Source: Bradyrhizobium sp. (GTDB lineage Bacteria > Pseudomonadota > Alphaproteobacteria > Rhizobiales > Xanthobacteraceae). From it: a stretch of 64,000 nt of DNA. The translations under genes and the position numbers were made by a program. Every line of letters starts with the position of its first letter. Positions within the stretch are counted from its first letter, which is position 1. The notes under the pieces are model-generated. The model was not told where the DNA came from, did no database searches, and saw only the letters and a program-made list of their open reading frames with translations. Shown here piece after piece: positions 61,761-64,000 of the stretch. The DNA is taken from positions 62,001-126,000 of the forward strand of contig NZ_JALHLP010000010.1 of the NCBI RefSeq assembly GCF_022844465.1, written 5' to 3'.

Positions 61761-61903
61761 GGAAATAAGGATATTCGCAGAACCCGCACCATGTCGAGGC
61801 CGGGACAGGCCACCGGAACCACCCAACCGCGAAAGATCGCGCTTGGGTCGCGGGCGCATTTCTGGGAAGGTTTCGGAATGTACCGGGCAGGGAGGCCAGG
61901 CGT

Positions 61904-62710
61904 TTGGGCGACTATGTCAAGATTGAGAAGGGACTGGGCCCGGATGGCCGCATCGCGGTGGTGCGTTTCGACCGCGACGACGGCATCAATGCGCTGTCGC
62001 CGGAGGCCCTGCGTCAGCTCACCGAGGCTGCCCGTAGTTTCGAGGACGACGGCGCGACGTCGGTCGTGGTTCTGACCGGGGGCGCCAAATCGTTCAGCGC
62101 CGGCTTTGACCTGAAGGATGCGGAGGGGCGGGCACGAAAGACCATGGATATCGGCGACTTGCGCCGACATTTGAAACTTGGGCCGCGGCTGACGCGGGCC
62201 TGGCAGGAGATGGAGCAGATCACCATCGGCGCCATCGAGGGCTTTTGCATCGGAGGCGGCGTCGCGCTGGCGGTCGCCCTGGATTTCAGGGTCATGGCGC
62301 GCGATGCTCATATGCGCGTGCCCGAGATCGGGCTCGGCATGAACATGAGCTGGCAGAGCGTGCCGCGGATGCTGCACCTGATGGGACCAGCCCGTACCAA
62401 GCAGGCCGTGATCCTGGCCGATCAGCGGATCTCGGCGGCGGAGGCCTACGAATGGCGGCTGGTGGAGGAGGTGGCCGATCCCGGCAAGGCGTTCGACGCC
62501 GCGATGGCGCTCGCTGCCAAGGTCGCCGCGCAACCGCCGCTGTCGGTCGCCATGACCAAGCTGACCGTCAATCGGCTGGCGCATGCGCTTGACGACCTCG
62601 CCAGCCACATGGACATCGACCAGTTCGCGCTCGCGAGCATGACCCAGGATCACAAGGAGGGGGTCGAGGCTTTCCTCGGTCGCCGCAAACCGAAATTCAG
62701 GGGGAGGTGA
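61904..62710 (+). CDS. enoyl-CoA hydratase/isomerase family protein
   Basis: [22 protein letters not shown]...[38 protein letters not shown] crotonase signature. Confidence 0.9.
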   Translation: MGDYVKIEKGLGPDGRIAVVRFDRDDGINALSPEALRQLTEAARSFEDDGATSVVVLTGGAKSFSAGFDLKDAEGRARKTMDIGDLRRHLKLGPRLTRAWQEMEQITIGAIEGFCIGGGVALAVALDFRVMARDAHMRVPEIGLGMNMSWQSVPRMLHLMGPARTKQAVILADQRISAAEAYEWRLVEEVADPGKAFDAAMALAAKVAAQPPLSVAMTKLTVNRLAHALDDLASHMDIDQFALASMTQDHKEGVEAFLGRRKPKFRGR

Positions 62711-62781
62711 CGCGCATTGCGCGGGCGTGATCGCAACCTAGATGAAGAGAGCACCCACAAGTGAGCTTTGGAGACGACACC

Positions 62782-63159
62782 ATGAAAACAGTGCAAGCGA
62801 TGCTGGCGGAAGCTGAAGCCGAAGTGCCCCGTATCAGCCCGGAGGAGGCCAAGGGGCTGCTCGGCAGGGCCGATGTCCTGTTCCTGGATGTTCGCGAACC
62901 GGCCGAAGTGGCGACCTCGGGCAAGGTCCCGGGCGCGCTCGCGGTGCCGCGCGGCCTGGTGGAATTCCGGGCCGATCCGGCCTCGGCGCTGCACGACGCG
63001 GCGTTCGATCGGGCCAAGACGGTGGTCGCGTATTGCGCTTCAGGTGGACGTTCAGCGCTCGTCGGTAAGACGCTGAAAGACATGGGATATGGCAACGTGC
63101 GTAACCTCGGCGGCTTCAAGGGCTGGCTGGATGCCGGCGGCGAGGTTGAAAAGGTCTGA
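62782..63159 (+). CDS. rhodanese-like domain protein
   Basis: ADVLFLDVREPAEVATSGKVPGALAVPRGLVEF...VVAYCASGGRSALVGKTLKDMGYGNVRNLGGFKGWLDAG. Confidence 0.92.
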   Translation: MKTVQAMLAEAEAEVPRISPEEAKGLLGRADVLFLDVREPAEVATSGKVPGALAVPRGLVEFRADPASALHDAAFDRAKTVVAYCASGGRSALVGKTLKDMGYGNVRNLGGFKGWLDAGGEVEKV

Positions 63160-63268
63160 TGCACCCTGCGCTACCGCGATCTTCTTGAATATCTCGGCCC
63201 GATGTCGCTTTAGAGTTTAAGAGAGTACCGCGAGCAGGGCGCGCGGGGCGATCTGGGACCGAGACATC

Positions 63269-63835
63269 ATGCCGATCGAAAATGCCGAGCATTTGATCGA
63301 AATCCGTGTTGATCGGCTGGCCCAGCTATTTCACACGCTCGATCCGTTTCCGTTCCGGGAAAAAGATCTCGATCAGGAGGCCGAAGACTACATCGTCAGT
63401 TGGGCGCGCGAACTCCCGGAGAAGCGTCCAATCAGGATTGCCGTCCAGGTCCGTGACGAAGACGTGAAGGCCTCCAACGCCAAAGAGCTGAATGAGGCCT
63501 TTCAGAGCTATTTCGCGGGCCGGGCGGTCGCTGTCCAGCACGAGCTCAATGAGCTGTTCCGGGTCGGCCGTCGCGCACTCGCAATCGGCATTCCGATCCT
63601 GGTGGGATGCTTTCTTTCTGCGCGGTTCGCCGCCGGATATCTGACCGAGAATCCGGCCCAACGGCTGGTCGAGGAAAGCCTCCTGATCCTCGGCTGGGTC
63701 GCGAACTGGCGGCCGCTGGAAATCTTTCTGTACGATTGGTGGCCTGTGGCGCGCCGGCGTGAACTCTACCGTCGCCTGGCGGTCGCCGAGGTCGAGCTGA
63801 AGCCGTACGCCGAGAAGCCATCCCCATATCGATGA
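63269..63835 (+). CDS. conserved hypothetical protein with hydrophobic C-terminal half
   Basis: Single ORF with plausible ATG; hydrophobic segment ALAIGIPILVGCFLSARFAAGYL; no family recognised with confidence. Confidence 0.75.
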   Translation: MPIENAEHLIEIRVDRLAQLFHTLDPFPFREKDLDQEAEDYIVSWARELPEKRPIRIAVQVRDEDVKASNAKELNEAFQSYFAGRAVAVQHELNELFRVGRRALAIGIPILVGCFLSARFAAGYLTENPAQRLVEESLLILGWVANWRPLEIFLYDWWPVARRRELYRRLAVAEVELKPYAEKPSPYR

Positions 63836-63861
63836 TTCGCATAAGGTATATTATGGAATAT
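63834..63861 (+). other. dif: dif-like chromosome dimer resolution site (XerC/XerD target)
   Basis: gattcgcataa|ggtata|ttatggaatat aligns to E. coli dif GGTGCGCATAA|TGTATA|TTATGTTAAAT at 22/28 positions with correct 11-6-11 architecture. Confidence 0.85.
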
Positions 63862-64000
63862 CAATGGGGCTAATCGGAACATGTACTTACGCGGGATTGC
63901 TGCCACGCGAAGTCGCGCGGACGGCCGCGCGACGGCGCTGCTGGCGCCGGTAACCGCGACCCAAGTATCGTGGTAGGATTTGCCGTTGTAGATGGGACAA

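Noticed and set aside
1-64000. CRISPR arrays, prophage, toxin-antitoxin or restriction/defence islands
   Set aside because: No direct-repeat/spacer pattern, phage structural genes, transposases or defence signatures found; the RatA-like ORF at 46273 is a COQ10-type protein, not a toxin.

Overview
The window is a dense, GC-rich stretch of Alphaproteobacterial chromosome, probably Bradyrhizobium/Rhodopseudomonas-like from gene order and repeat families. I see no prophage, IS transposase or CRISPR array. Main content, left to right: alpha-2-macroglobulin/PBP1C pair; a GT39-PAP2-GT2-LABNT envelope-glycosylation module; PilZ, a TadD-like lipoprotein and a partial Tad pilus locus (cpaBCDE); metC; aapJQMP amino-acid ABC transporter; cysK; cfa/DUF1365/FAD-oxidoreductase; an OMF-MFP-RND-RND efflux cluster; tRNA-Cys; tRNA-Asn; pcm; tolC; popZ-like; valS; a hybrid histidine kinase with an ethylene-receptor-like membrane domain; AAG glycosylase; lipA; coq10; cinA; ispDF; dusB-ntrBC-ntrYX-hfq-hflX; mazG; queC; a cobalt-type nitrile hydratase operon; enoyl-CoA hydratase; rhodanese. 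The strongest non-gene signal is a dif-like XerC/XerD site at 63834-63861. GGGNAGGG (KOPS/AIMS) octamers found by eye all lie on the + strand, pointing toward it, so the window appears to abut the replication terminus. Other leads: an ethylene-receptor-like domain with the copper His replaced by Arg, a large structured dispersed repeat (about 43.9-44.5 kb), a candidate NtrC site between the -35 and -10 of dusB-ntrBC, a sigma32-like promoter before hfq, a sub-60-aa ORF missed by the ORF track, and repeats that have invaded the ends of pbpC and queC. All homology calls come from recognising protein sequence; no database search was run.
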